From Marine Group III euryarchaeote CG-Bathy1 (GTDB lineage: Archaea; Thermoplasmatota; Poseidoniia; MGIII; CG-Epi1), in contig MIYU01000001.1 of assembly GCA_001875425.1 (NCBI GenBank), positions 1 to 64,000 of the forward strand: a DNA stretch of 64,000 nucleotides, read 5' to 3'. Below the pieces are notes generated by a model. The model did not search any database, was not told where the DNA came from, and saw only the letters and a list, made by a program, of their open reading frames with translations. The translations under genes were made by a program, and so were the position numbers. Of this stretch, positions 19,829-28,197 are shown piece after piece. Within the stretch, counting starts at the first letter, position 1; each line of letters begins with the position of its first letter.

Positions 19829-21007
19829 GTGGCAATTTTCGATGTAATAGTAATAGGGGGTGGTCCTTCAGGAGCATCTGCAGCTAAAGAGGCAGTCGAA
19901 CGGGGTCTATCCGTCGCTCTTTTTGATCATACACACCCTAGAAGGAAAGCATGTGGCGGGGGCCTCCCTGTCAAAGGTATCGAATGGATGGATGCTCCCG
20001 ATGAAGCAATAGAGTGTCACATTAGTTCTATTTCCTTCAAACTCGATGATATAAAATTGAAAATTCCAGTTAACAAAGGAAAATATGTGAGAAGAGATGA
20101 TTGGGACAATTATTTGTTTAATAGAGCGGAAGAGGCAGGCGCAAAACTATTCAAAGAACGCGTCGTAAAAATAGAAAAAAATAACGATTCGTGGGTGGTA
20201 AATGATTCCTATCAGTCAAAATATATAATAGGTGCTGACGGTGTAAATGGTATTTCACGAAAAACCTTCTCAAAAAAGATATCTAGAGATGATCTTTTCT
20301 CGGCCTTTGGCTATTATTTAGATATTCAACCCGAAGACAATGAAATGGAATTCATAGTAGGTCATCTCCCAGGCGAAGAAGGTTACATTTGGGTCTTTCC
20401 AAAAAAAGATCATTACAATGTAGGCATTTGTTACAATGCACGAACTTCCGGAATGAGAGATGCCCTGGATAATTTTGTTAAAGACAGATGGCCTGGTGAA
20501 AAAATAGATGGTAAAAAATGGAAATTAGATGAAACCGGCGAAGAAGTTGATTGCATACCGTTTGGCTCCGCTATACCTTCTTACAACAATAAGAAATTAT
20601 TCGATGCCCCTATCTCGGGACCCGATTGGGTTTTGTGTGGCGACGCTGCGGGCCATGTTAATCCTATACACGGCGAGGGTCTAAATCACGCCGTTTTGGG
20701 GGGTCGTCTAGCAGCTCAAGCCGTTTCCGAAGGGGATCCCACTAAGTTCGAATCTTATTGGAGGGAACACTACCGTGAAGATATGTATCATGCAGTAACC
20801 GTTAAACACCAAATTTATCGTTCTTGGTTCCTTAAACTCGCTTTTAAATTAGGTAGAACTCCGACCCTTTTCCATCTTCTTTCATCAATAGTTAGAGATG
20901 AAGATAAACAATCTATGTCTGTCTTCAAATTCTGGTATAAACTTCCTATAGCTTTCATACAAGCTTTGTTCGGTATGTCTCATCATTCACTTAAAAATGA
21001 GACATAA
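19829..21007 (+). CDS. Geranylgeranyl reductase family FAD protein (copy 1)
   Basis: FAD-dependent reductase of isoprenoid double bonds, expected to act on unsaturated archaeal lipids at the membrane surface. The 392 residues start with a GTG, then the dinucleotide motif VIGGGPSGASAA, a GGGLP segment in place of the CGG/CGE region of others, GADGVNG, and the second FAD motif CGDAAGHVNPIHGEG. A second family member, copy 2, is at 42032. The two differ strongly, so they may reduce different substrates, such as glycerolipids versus quinones or chlorophyll-like chains. Confidence 0.85.
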   Translation: MAIFDVIVIGGGPSGASAAKEAVERGLSVALFDHTHPRRKACGGGLPVKGIEWMDAPDEAIECHISSISFKLDDIKLKIPVNKGKYVRRDDWDNYLFNRAEEAGAKLFKERVVKIEKNNDSWVVNDSYQSKYIIGADGVNGISRKTFSKKISRDDLFSAFGYYLDIQPEDNEMEFIVGHLPGEEGYIWVFPKKDHYNVGICYNARTSGMRDALDNFVKDRWPGEKIDGKKWKLDETGEEVDCIPFGSAIPSYNNKKLFDAPISGPDWVLCGDAAGHVNPIHGEGLNHAVLGGRLAAQAVSEGDPTKFESYWREHYREDMYHAVTVKHQIYRSWFLKLAFKLGRTPTLFHLLSSIVRDEDKQSMSVFKFWYKLPIAFIQALFGMSHHSLKNET

Positions 21008-21066
21008 TTTTTTGGATTACTTTTATTAAACCCTAGTCCTGGTGCATTACCTATTCGGTGAGAGCA

Positions 21067-21345
21067 ATGAAAATTCCACGTAGAATAAAGCTTTACAGTC
21101 CATTTGCTAAAAAACACACTATTCACGAAGTTGAAGTAGTAAAGAAGAAGAAAGCTTCTGAATTAGCAAGAGGACAAAGATTATTCAGAAGAGTAACATC
21201 TGGTTATGGTGGTTTCCCAAGACCGAAACCAGAAGGTAGAGAAAAACCAACTAAAAGAGTGTACGTTCGATATAGGTGCACGGAGACGGGTAAAGCTCAT
21301 CATCGTAAAAATATAAGGGCTAAAAAGTTCGAAATGACGGAGTAA
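21067..21345 (+). CDS. rpl44e: Large ribosomal subunit protein eL42 (L44e), zinc ligands mostly lost
   Basis: A 92-residue archaeal L44e located near the ribosomal E site. The ATG at 21067 fits the family start MKIPRR; an in-frame GTG at 21058 is less likely. Haloarcula L44e holds zinc with Cys11, Cys14, Cys71 and Cys74. Here the positions are Ser11, Ala14, Cys71 and Thr74 (KLYSPFAKKH and RYRCTETGKAH), so three of four ligands are gone while surrounding residues are conserved. First gene of the operon L44e-S27e-aIF2 alpha-Nop10-PAC2. Confidence 0.93.
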   Translation: MKIPRRIKLYSPFAKKHTIHEVEVVKKKKASELARGQRLFRRVTSGYGGFPRPKPEGREKPTKRVYVRYRCTETGKAHHRKNIRAKKFEMTE

Positions 21346-21349
21346 AAAA

Positions 21350-21526
21350 ATGAGTAAAATAGAAAGTAAATTTCTGAAAGTCAAATGTTCAGACTGTGCT
21401 AACGAATCTGTTTTATTCAATAAAGTTTCCTCATCTGTTTCTTGTCAATTCTGCGGTTCATCTTTAGCATCCTCAACAGGAGGCACTGCAACTATAACAG
21501 CAGAAATTGTGGAGGAACTTGATTGA
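21350..21526 (+). CDS. rps27e: Small ribosomal subunit protein eS27 (S27e)
   Basis: A 58-residue zinc-ribbon ribosomal protein read by hand. All four cysteines are kept: C13, C16, C32 and C35 (VKCSDCANE and VSCQFCGSS), in contrast to the upstream L44e. It starts 4 bases after the L44e stop. The stop TGA overlaps the TTG start of the aIF2 alpha gene as TTGA, with GGAGG 7 bases before that start. Confidence 0.95.
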   Translation: MSKIESKFLKVKCSDCANESVLFNKVSSSVSCQFCGSSLASSTGGTATITAEIVEELD

Positions 21527-22302
21527 GCAATGATATTTCAATAGTCGAAGAAGGTGATTTTTTAGTTGCTAGAGTTGCAGAAGTAAAAAATTACGGAGCT
21601 ATCTTAAATCTTATAGAATACGAAGGAGAGCAAGGATTTGTTCATATCTCTGAAGTAACTTCTGGTTGGATTAAATATATTAGAGATTTTATTAGAGAAG
21701 GGCAAATGGTCGTTTGTAAGGTTCTTAAATCAAAAGAAGATGCTAAAAGAGGAATGGTCGATCTCAGCATTCGACAAGTTTCCGGTCACAAAAAAAAGGC
21801 TAAGATACGTGAATGGAAAAATGAACAAAAAGCTTCTAAATTATTTCAAATACTGTCAGAAGGTGCAGGTATGAAAACAGACGAATCACTAGAAGCAGTT
21901 ACAGATTTAAAAAATACATACACTACACTTTATTCAGCATTCGAATCAGCTATTTCAGATGAAGATAATTTTAGAAAAAACAATAGCGGTTCGTGGGTTG
22001 ACGGTTTAGTTGAATCAGCTAAAAATAACATAGTTTCACCATTCGTAAACATAGAAGGTGTTCTTACTTTAAATTCCAATGATCCAGAAGGCATTTCAAT
22101 TATCAAAGAAGCTCTTTTGTTACCAACTCCAAAACATAGCGATTCTAAGATAGATATATCTGCTTCCGGAGCTCCAAATTACAGAGTTAAAATTACATCA
22201 GCAGATTATCGTCAAGCCGAAGAAGAGCTTAAGGATTCAGTAGAATTAATAATAGATTTTATGGAATCAAAAGGTGGCCAAGGATCTTTTGCGAGGGTAT
22301 AA
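21523..22302 (+). CDS. eif2a: Translation initiation factor 2, alpha subunit
   Basis: Part of the aIF2 trimer that brings initiator methionyl-tRNA to the small subunit. The 259 residues begin with an S1 domain ([20 protein letters not shown] to [16 protein letters not shown]), followed by a helical domain and a C-terminal alpha/beta domain ([14 protein letters not shown]). The start is TTG, overlapping the S27e stop. Its own stop shares bases with the Nop10 ATG (TAATG). Confidence 0.95.
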   Translation: MSNDISIVEEGDFLVARVAEVKNYGAILNLIEYEGEQGFVHISEVTSGWIKYIRDFIREGQMVVCKVLKSKEDAKRGMVDLSIRQVSGHKKKAKIREWKNEQKASKLFQILSEGAGMKTDESLEAVTDLKNTYTTLYSAFESAISDEDNFRKNNSGSWVDGLVESAKNNIVSPFVNIEGVLTLNSNDPEGISIIKEALLLPTPKHSDSKIDISASGAPNYRVKITSADYRQAEEELKDSVELIIDFMESKGGQGSFARV

Positions 22303-22460
22303 TGCGTTCTTTATTTTTTAGTTGTACTAATTGCAATATTTACACCCAAAAAGAACTTTGTAAAATCTGCGGGTCTGCTACAATTAACCCCCTTCCTCCA
22401 AAATATTCTCCTGAGGATAAATATGGTAAATACAGGAGAAGGGCATTACAACAAAAATGA
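22302..22460 (+). CDS. nop10: rRNA pseudouridylation protein aNop10
   Basis: A 52-residue zinc-ribbon subunit of H/ACA guide RNP, bridging Cbf5 and the guide RNA. Cysteines lie at C8, C11, C20 and C23 (SCTNCNIY and LCKICG). The tail [20 protein letters not shown] is the conserved Cbf5-binding segment. The start overlaps the aIF2 alpha stop, and its stop overlaps the PAC2 ATG (ATGA), so the whole operon is translationally linked. Confidence 0.96.
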   Translation: MRSLFFSCTNCNIYTQKELCKICGSATINPLPPKYSPEDKYGKYRRRALQQK

Positions 22461-23221
22461 GTTTTTTAGAAATTTCCGTTACAGATAAACCAACGTTAAA
22501 CAACGCATTCTTAATAGAAGGATTACCGGGAATAGGTAACGTAGGTAAATTGGCAGTTCATCATCTAATTAATGTATTAAATGCAAAAAAATCATTAGAG
22601 ATATATTCATCATCTCTCCCTCCGCAAGTTACTATTAATGAAGGAGGTATAGTTGGCCTCATCAATAACGAGTTTCATTATTACAAAAATTCAAAAAATC
22701 AACGAGATATTATTTTCTTAACTGGCGAACATCAAGGTTTAGATCATAAAGGTCAGTATGATTTGTGCATAAAAATTCTAGAATTAGCAAAAGAGATGGG
22801 CGTTACAGAAATCATCACACTCGGAGGTTACGGTTTAGGTAAAATCGTTGAAAAACCACGAGTTTTAGGTGCCGCTACATCTATTTCAATGGTTAAGAAA
22901 CTGAAAAAAGCAGGAGTACATTTTTCAGCAGAACAAGAAGAATCTAGTGCAGGCATAGTTGGGGCTTCTGGTTTATTATTGGGTTTAGGAAGATTAAATG
23001 GTTTAGAAGGTGGTTGTTTAATGGGCGAAACCAGTGGATACATAGCAGATCCAACATCAGCTCGCGAAATTTTACTAGTATTACAAAAATTACTTTCTTT
23101 AGATATAGATTTGTCTGATTTAGATGAAAAAATTGAAAAAGTTGGAGCACTAACTAAACACCTAACAGGTATGTCAGATTCTTTAGATGATTCGGAAATA
23201 GATATCAGTTATATTGAATAA
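22457..23221 (+). CDS. PAC2-family protein (proteasome assembly chaperone-like)
   Basis: A 254-residue cytosolic protein of the PAC2/DUF75 family, whose archaeal members assemble proteasomes or related rings. Family signatures are [17 protein letters not shown] near the start, LTGEHQ in the middle, TLGGYGLG, then [33 protein letters not shown] and DPTSAREIL near the end. It is the last gene of the conserved L44e to Nop10 operon, where archaea usually place it. It converges on the 610-residue membrane protein gene with a 1-base gap. Confidence 0.88.
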   Translation: MSFLEISVTDKPTLNNAFLIEGLPGIGNVGKLAVHHLINVLNAKKSLEIYSSSLPPQVTINEGGIVGLINNEFHYYKNSKNQRDIIFLTGEHQGLDHKGQYDLCIKILELAKEMGVTEIITLGGYGLGKIVEKPRVLGAATSISMVKKLKKAGVHFSAEQEESSAGIVGASGLLLGLGRLNGLEGGCLMGETSGYIADPTSAREILLVLQKLLSLDIDLSDLDEKIEKVGALTKHLTGMSDSLDDSEIDISYIE

Positions 23222-23222
23222 T

Positions 23223-25055
23223 TTAGTCGCTAGATTTATGTACTTCTATTACAAATAATAATAATCCATCATTCCCATCAACAGCAGCTCCAATCATTGA
23301 ATTATTATTTTCCTTCTCTAAATAATATCCATACCCCCCATTCGGTTCAATAGTTTTTTGATATTCGGCTAAATTAAAATTCCCATTCCATAAATCTAAT
23401 ATTAATGTTCCAATATCTAATGTATCAAAATCCAACCCTACCGTTGGTGCCATAGCACTCTGCCCAATCGTGAGTGTTAGTTTATTATGATCTATCTCAT
23501 TACCAACTAAACCACCATATGATGCCCACGAGGAAACTTCTTCCCAGGATGTAAATATTTCTTCAGCAGATGAAACAGTTAGCGGATTACTCAGTGTACA
23601 TTCATCAGATTCATCCATTTCATTCAAACACGGTTCCATCACAATAGGGTTTTCACTCTGCGTAGCGTTCGAAGTTATCAAACCACTTTTATTCACTCTT
23701 ATGTTGTATCCATCAGTTACACCTTCCCCCTCACTGCTATATCCAAATGTCACATTCCATTCTTCAGTCTGATTAGTATAAACAGCATTAGTAACGTATG
23801 CATTTTCATATTGCTGCAAATAATTTTCAAAATCTATATCGCTATTCTCTGCTATTTGTATAGCATCTTGAACAGTCCAATTTTCCTCAAGACTTGTTGG
23901 TCTATTTCCAAAATCAGGCGCTCTTCCATTCCATGATTCAAATTCACCTTGAGCATTAGGTCCAGTAATGCCACCTCCTGTAGGTTTTGGAACGACTTCA
24001 TTTCCTTTACTGAAAAAAGCACCTCCTTCAATAACCGTGCCGCCATAATTGAATTCTACATCAAATATTTTTTGATTGCTAACACTAACAAAAAACGTTA
24101 CTGCATAATCAAATTTCAACGGCAAAAAACTTTCTTCGGAAATGTATAAATCTAATACATATGAATAATTGTAGTCAAGTAAACCTATCTCACTTTCACA
24201 GTATTGATTTCCATAACAATATGTCTGTATTCTCAATTTTACAGTTTCATATCCTTCTATTTTCTCACCTTCTAAAACACTCCATTTCAAATCAAAACCA
24301 TTTGAAACGTCAGTTCCACTTGTACCAACTATCAATTTTTTTCCTTCGTACAGGTTTGTATGAGGGAGAAGTCCGTGGTTGCTGGTTCTAGGTACCCAAT
24401 TCACTAATTTTTGAGATCCCCATACACCACTAATAATCGAAAGGTTGCTTTCACTTTCCGATTTAATCGTTTCACCGTCTTGTACAGTTACATACTCTTT
24501 CTGTCTAATAAACACCTTTCCACCGCTAATCTGTAGCGTTTCATCATTTTCTGATACAAATTCGCCCTGTACATGACTCAAATCTAATTTAGCTTCTCTA
24601 ATGAAAACGCCATGACTATCACCATATCCATCTTTCACAGTACTTGCTTGTTGAGTTGTGGAAGTATCCATTATTCCGGCATAACTCAAATTAATTCTTT
24701 TTACTTCAATATCGCTACCAATTAAATTAATAGGTATTGTGGTCTGTTCACTCTCTACTCTTAAATCACCAGAAACGTCATACCCTATCGAATCACCATA
24801 TCTTTCATTAGGTACTACAATTTCCATAGAATTCCCAGCTATTAATAACCAAAAACTCGTAGCAAGAAGAAGCATCACTACAACACTAGCAGCTATGACT
24901 GCCTTGTTTATCTCATTTTTAATAGGAAGCGTATTTCGTTCTTCATCATTTTCAGATTTTGAATATACATTTTCTGAAGGCTCAGATAAATCTATTTCAG
25001 TCTGTTCTGAATCTTCTTCTTCCGAATCCCAAAGTTTTTCTGTGTTTTCTACCAA
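23223..25055 (-). CDS. Single-pass membrane protein of unknown function, large extracellular beta-rich domain
   Basis: A 610-residue protein I cannot assign to a family. Residues 1-45 are acidic (DSEEEDSEQTE) and have no signal peptide character, a membrane helix spans about 50-72, and the rest is outside: Asn/Ser/Gly rich with repeated NXS/T sites and several cysteines (CYGNQYC, CLNEMDESDEC). The start is TTG. It is the last gene of a three-gene operon with two small four-helix membrane proteins. It could be a receptor, a substrate-capture subunit or a structural surface protein. Confidence 0.7.
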   Translation of the reverse strand: MVENTEKLWDSEEEDSEQTEIDLSEPSENVYSKSENDEERNTLPIKNEINKAVIAASVVVMLLLATSFWLLIAGNSMEIVVPNERYGDSIGYDVSGDLRVESEQTTIPINLIGSDIEVKRINLSYAGIMDTSTTQQASTVKDGYGDSHGVFIREAKLDLSHVQGEFVSENDETLQISGGKVFIRQKEYVTVQDGETIKSESESNLSIISGVWGSQKLVNWVPRTSNHGLLPHTNLYEGKKLIVGTSGTDVSNGFDLKWSVLEGEKIEGYETVKLRIQTYCYGNQYCESEIGLLDYNYSYVLDLYISEESFLPLKFDYAVTFFVSVSNQKIFDVEFNYGGTVIEGGAFFSKGNEVVPKPTGGGITGPNAQGEFESWNGRAPDFGNRPTSLEENWTVQDAIQIAENSDIDFENYLQQYENAYVTNAVYTNQTEEWNVTFGYSSEGEGVTDGYNIRVNKSGLITSNATQSENPIVMEPCLNEMDESDECTLSNPLTVSSAEEIFTSWEEVSSWASYGGLVGNEIDHNKLTLTIGQSAMAPTVGLDFDTLDIGTLILDLWNGNFNLAEYQKTIEPNGGYGYYLEKENNNSMIGAAVDGNDGLLLFVIEVHKSSD

Positions 25056-25065
25056 GCTATCTCAC

Positions 25066-25386
25066 TCACGCCTTAGTAAGTACTGTCAAAAAGACTACCG
25101 CCGCCATTCCTAGCCCTAAAATCACTCCCACTATAGATATCAAAGAGTTAATGATAATGTAATTATTTTCAATTGAAAAATTCAGTGAATCGATAAATGT
25201 AACAAACAAAACTACACCAATTAGAGTTAGAATATATTTCATATTATTTTTTCTAGAATAATAAAATAACACTATACTAAAAAATAGAGAAGAAATACTA
25301 ACTCCTCCTATAAACATGAAGAGAAAAATAGTCACAGTTAGTCCATAATTTGACATAATATTTTCTATAGTTATTCCTTCAATCAT
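25066..25386 (-). CDS. Small four-helix membrane protein (unknown), paralogue of the next gene
   Basis: A 106-residue hydrophobic protein with three or four predicted membrane helices and few charged residues. Aligned by eye with the upstream 135-residue protein, it shares the pattern FMF..GVS near the start, a TLIG../GLFG segment, an Asn after a helix, then IxSxIxIxxGxxLG. Its start overlaps the upstream stop by 8 bases and its end is 10 bases from the 610-residue gene. No recognised domain. It may be a membrane anchor or channel partner of the 610-residue protein. Confidence 0.6.
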   Translation of the reverse strand: MIEGITIENIMSNYGLTVTIFLFMFIGGVSISSLFFSIVLFYYSRKNNMKYILTLIGVVLFVTFIDSLNFSIENNYIIINSLISIVGVILGLGMAAVVFLTVLTKA

Positions 25387-25786
25387 CTCCTCTATCCTCC
25401 TTCATTTCACGCTCTAATTTTTTCAATTCATCTTCTAAATCAACATCTTCAAACTTATTAATTTCACTATATTTATTTCCAGTTTTTATTCTCGACAAAA
25501 TCTTAAAAATTAAAAGACTAGAAATCGTAATTCCTGTTAAAATTCCTATAGTTGATAAGATCCCAATCTCTATCCAGTTTGTAGGGGGGTTAATCATACT
25601 CAATATCGTAATCAAACTAAACATTCCAAACAGCCCTAATATACTACCAATCCTCTTAGTTTTTCCAATTCCAAAATATACTGAGAAAACGCCCAATATT
25701 ACAAATCCAACACTAACTCCCATTGCAAACATAAATGAAAAATACGTCACCCCCAGAGGAAGAATATTTTCAAACATACTAATCAT
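25379..25786 (-). CDS. Small four-helix membrane protein with charged tail (unknown)
   Basis: A 135-residue protein with four hydrophobic helices (about residues 10-105) then a charged tail of Glu, Asp and Lys (KFEDVDLEDELKKLEREMKED) that looks helical or coiled-coil. It resembles the next gene in its membrane part and is likely its duplicate plus a tail. First gene of the operon 25786 to 23223. No family recognised. Confidence 0.6.
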   Translation of the reverse strand: MISMFENILPLGVTYFSFMFAMGVSVGFVILGVFSVYFGIGKTKRIGSILGLFGMFSLITILSMINPPTNWIEIGILSTIGILTGITISSLLIFKILSRIKTGNKYSEINKFEDVDLEDELKKLEREMKEDRGDD

Positions 25787-25847
25787 AACTTTGCTAAATA
25801 TATCTGTACATTTATGCTTTTTTTATCGTCGAGACGTCGTCGGTTAG

Positions 25848-25856
25848 ATATTTATA
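25848..25856 (+). promoter_or_regulatory. TATA box of the small repeat protein gene
   Basis: ATATTTATA, 32 bases before the ATG at 25888, in a 101-base divergent spacer. The distance predicts a very short leader. A GTGGTG purine-rich segment lies just before the ATG. The other half of the spacer serves the membrane operon on the minus strand (an ACAGATATATTTAG run near 25800). Confidence 0.55.
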
Positions 25857-25887
25857 CCTGTCACAAATCGTAAAGTGGTGCAATATC

Positions 25888-26118
25888 ATGGCCGAAGTAG
25901 TAAACAACACAAATGTTAGCAAAGAACCTGGATATCTCTATTATTTAGATAAGGATGGAGATGTTTCACGAACAAAGATGGCACGCGGTGGCAAGAAAAC
26001 CGGTGCAGGACCTGAAAAAGTCAAAATCGCAGGAGTAAAGAGAGAAGAAGGACACCTGTACTTTATTGACAAGGGTGGCAACGTCGCAAGAGCTAAAATG
26101 GCTCGCGGACGCGGCTAG
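25888..26118 (+). CDS. Small basic protein made of two YLYYLDKDGDVSR-type repeats
   Basis: A 76-residue basic protein with two copies of one 23-residue unit: residues about 13-35 (GYLYYLDKDGDVSRTKMARG) and 54-76 (GHLYFIDKGGNVARAKMARG), joined by a Lys/Gly-rich linker. Each unit reads aromatic strand, DKxGxV, then a KMARG end with conserved Arg and Lys. I recall similar single-repeat small proteins in other archaea without known function. The promoter is close and strong-looking, and a tRNA-Ser gene follows. Nucleic-acid binding is suggested by the charge only. Confidence 0.7.
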   Translation: MAEVVNNTNVSKEPGYLYYLDKDGDVSRTKMARGGKKTGAGPEKVKIAGVKREEGHLYFIDKGGNVARAKMARGRG

Positions 26119-26124
26119 ATATAT

Positions 26125-26137
26125 TATAAATATATAT
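26125..26137 (+). promoter_or_regulatory. TATA box of tRNA-Ser
   Basis: An AT-only run containing TATAAATATATAT, about 30 bases upstream of the tRNA-Ser 5' end and right after the small protein stop at 26118. Confidence 0.5.
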
Positions 26138-26164
26138 CATATTAATCGCCCACTGGCATCCTAA

Positions 26165-26251
26165 GCAGAGGTCGCTTAGCCCGGTATAGCGCCGGCCTTG
26201 AAAGCCGGTGGGCAATTGCCCTCGGGGGTTCAAATCCCTCCCTCTGCGCCA
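26165..26251 (+). tRNA. tRNA-Ser (anticodon TGA), CCA encoded
   Basis: Acceptor GCAGAGG/CCTCTGC, discriminator G73 and CCA at 26249-26251. The anticodon stem CCGGC/GCCGG has loop CTTGAAA with anticodon TGA. A long variable arm GGGCAATTGCCC confirms a serine (class II) tRNA. Reads UCA codons. No intron. It faces thrS, whose stop lies 12 bases beyond. Confidence 0.95.
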
Positions 26252-26254
26252 CTG

Positions 26255-26264
26255 TTTTCTTTTT
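26255..26264 (+). terminator. T-rich terminator after tRNA-Ser
   Basis: TTTTCTTTTT begins 4 bases after the tRNA CCA and runs into the thrS stop codon on the opposite strand. T-tracts end archaeal transcripts. Confidence 0.4.
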
Positions 26265-28107
26265 ATCCTCTGAATTTAGATCTAAGACTTATTCTTTCAG
26301 GTAGAGGTAAGCTTCTCTGTGGTTCATTTTCCTGCATTTTTGTCATAATCTCAATCAATTCTTTCATATTTACTGTAAAATCACTTTCATTTCTAACTCT
26401 TATTGGGTATTTTTCTGCTTTAACTTCCTTTTCACCTACGACTAACATTAAAGGAATCCATTCCTTTTCACCTTCTCTTATTTTCTTTCCTAATCCTTCT
26501 TCTCTATCATCTATGTCTGCTCTAAATCCATTATCAGTCAATTCTTTAGCAAGTTCAAAACACTTTTCTACATATTCTGATGACAAAGGCAATAATCTTA
26601 TTTGAGTTGGGCAAAGCCAAAACGGCAACGACGGTTTTTCCCCTCTTCTAGATTTAGCTGCAGCTTCTTCAAGTAAAGCATACAAATTTCTATCTATAGA
26701 TCCAGATAACGAAGCATGAAGTATGTATGGTAATTTTTTCTTTCCATCTTTATCTACATAATTAATTTCAAACCGCTCCGCATTCTCTACATCAATTTGC
26801 ACGGTACTAAGTGCCGCAGCTTTTCCTTGAGTGTCTAGTACGTTAAATTCGAATTTTGTTATAAAGTATGCATATCTTTCATCAAATAATTCTAAAAGCA
26901 TAGGTCTGCCAAGTTTTTTCGCTATCTGTTTATAAAATTCTTTATTTTCCTCAAAGAAATCTTTCTGTACTCTCATTGCAGCTTCGTAAGGCACATCTAA
27001 AGATTCCATCCACTCCATAGACAGTGAGAATTGTTCTGACATTTCCTCTAATCCCTGGTTCAAATCTTTAACAAAAGTGTGCATATCTGGCATTGTAAAA
27101 CCACGCAATCTTCTCAAACCTGCCAATTCTCCTCTTTTCTCTCTACGATACGAAGAGTGAGCCAATTCGTAATATTTTATTGGAAGATGTTTGTAAGATA
27201 TTTGAGCATCACGAGCTATCAAAAATTGCCCAAAACACGCTGCAAATCTCATGAAATAGGGTTTTTCACCACTCATCACTCTATATTGTCTTGCAGGAAA
27301 CCGTTCTAAATATTCTTCTAAACATGGATGTCCATAATCATACATTTCAGGAGTCTCTACTTCCATAGCTCCAGCTTTTTTAACCAACTTCTCAACTTTT
27401 CGCTCTAATAATCTCTTAATCATCGTTCCTTTTGGATACCACCTCATATTTCCTGCATCACTTCCCGGTTCCCTATCTACGAGTTCTAATTTTTGCATCA
27501 ATTTTATGTGAGGGGGTTCTTCACTCGCTGTTCGATCCTTCTCTGTTTCATATTTGATAAGAACATTTAATGGAGTATTCGTTCCACTTTCTTTTAATTC
27601 AACCATCTCTCCATTAGGATTCAGTATGCAAAATTCACTCTTTGTTTTTTCTTCTGCGGACAGTGCTATATTTTCAGTACTCACTTTTCCATCTCCTGCC
27701 CTTATTCTTCTGCTCAATTCTGATAATTCATGCCCTTTACATGATAAATTAAACGATTTATACCATCCAAATGGAACTCTTTCTATGTTCAATTCTGTTT
27801 TATCCAATACCTCACACATCAAATCTAAAACTTTCATTGCGCCATTGGGGTTTTCTAATTCGTTACTTAGGTGTGCATAAGGATAAATTACAATATCTTC
27901 ACATCCAACGTTAGAGCTGTATTGAATTATTTCTTCAACCGTTTGGGCAATTATCTCTTCTTTATTCTTTAAATCACCTTTTTCAACCGATGTAAATACT
28001 ACAATACATTCTCCATATTTACCCGATTTCTCCTCTTCTCTTTCTTTAGTGGCTGGTTTTTTTGACTCGAATTCAAGTCCATCTGAATGTATCATTAAAA
28101 TCTGCAT
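26263..28107 (-). CDS. thrS: Threonyl-tRNA synthetase, archaeal type with DTD-like editing domain
   Basis: Charges tRNA-Thr; 614 residues. The N-terminal domain (residues 1-140, starting MQILMIHSDGLEFE) is the archaeal D-aminoacyl-tRNA deacylase-like editing domain that removes mischarged serine. The class II core has motif 2 RREKRGELAGLRRLRGF and motif 3 GSIDRNLYALLEEA, then a C-terminal anticodon domain. Zinc-site residues are visible (AACFGQF and following His). Bacterial-type N-terminal TGS and editing domains are absent. It converges on tRNA-Ser and has its own promoter toward the 28.1-kb spacer. Confidence 0.95.
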   Translation of the reverse strand: MQILMIHSDGLEFESKKPATKEREEEKSGKYGECIVVFTSVEKGDLKNKEEIIAQTVEEIIQYSSNVGCEDIVIYPYAHLSNELENPNGAMKVLDLMCEVLDKTELNIERVPFGWYKSFNLSCKGHELSELSRRIRAGDGKVSTENIALSAEEKTKSEFCILNPNGEMVELKESGTNTPLNVLIKYETEKDRTASEEPPHIKLMQKLELVDREPGSDAGNMRWYPKGTMIKRLLERKVEKLVKKAGAMEVETPEMYDYGHPCLEEYLERFPARQYRVMSGEKPYFMRFAACFGQFLIARDAQISYKHLPIKYYELAHSSYRREKRGELAGLRRLRGFTMPDMHTFVKDLNQGLEEMSEQFSLSMEWMESLDVPYEAAMRVQKDFFEENKEFYKQIAKKLGRPMLLELFDERYAYFITKFEFNVLDTQGKAAALSTVQIDVENAERFEINYVDKDGKKKLPYILHASLSGSIDRNLYALLEEAAAKSRRGEKPSLPFWLCPTQIRLLPLSSEYVEKCFELAKELTDNGFRADIDDREEGLGKKIREGEKEWIPLMLVVGEKEVKAEKYPIRVRNESDFTVNMKELIEIMTKMQENEPQRSLPLPERISLRSKFRG

Positions 28108-28154
28108 ACTACCTCCGACAAAGACCCAAGCACAAAAGATTGCCCCCTACATAG

Positions 28155-28163
28155 TTTTTATAC
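28155..28163 (+). promoter_or_regulatory. TATA box of the 227-residue membrane protein gene
   Basis: TTTTTATAC, 35 to 43 bases before the ATG at 28198, in the 90-base spacer divergent from thrS. An AGGGTG ribosome binding segment precedes the start. Confidence 0.5.
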
Positions 28164-28197
28164 CATCCAGCCGTTGTAAGCAGTCCTAGGGTGTACT

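Noticed and set aside
25827-25842. CGTCG-type repeats near GTCGAGACGTCGTCGG as a regulator site
   Set aside because: A related GTCGTCGG occurs upstream of EF-1A but in its leader rather than the promoter; two unrelated positions are not enough.
26119-26270. Integration site at tRNA-Ser
   Set aside because: No integrase, no repeat of the tRNA 3' end and no foreign gene block nearby; the same holds for tRNA-His and tRNA-Thr.
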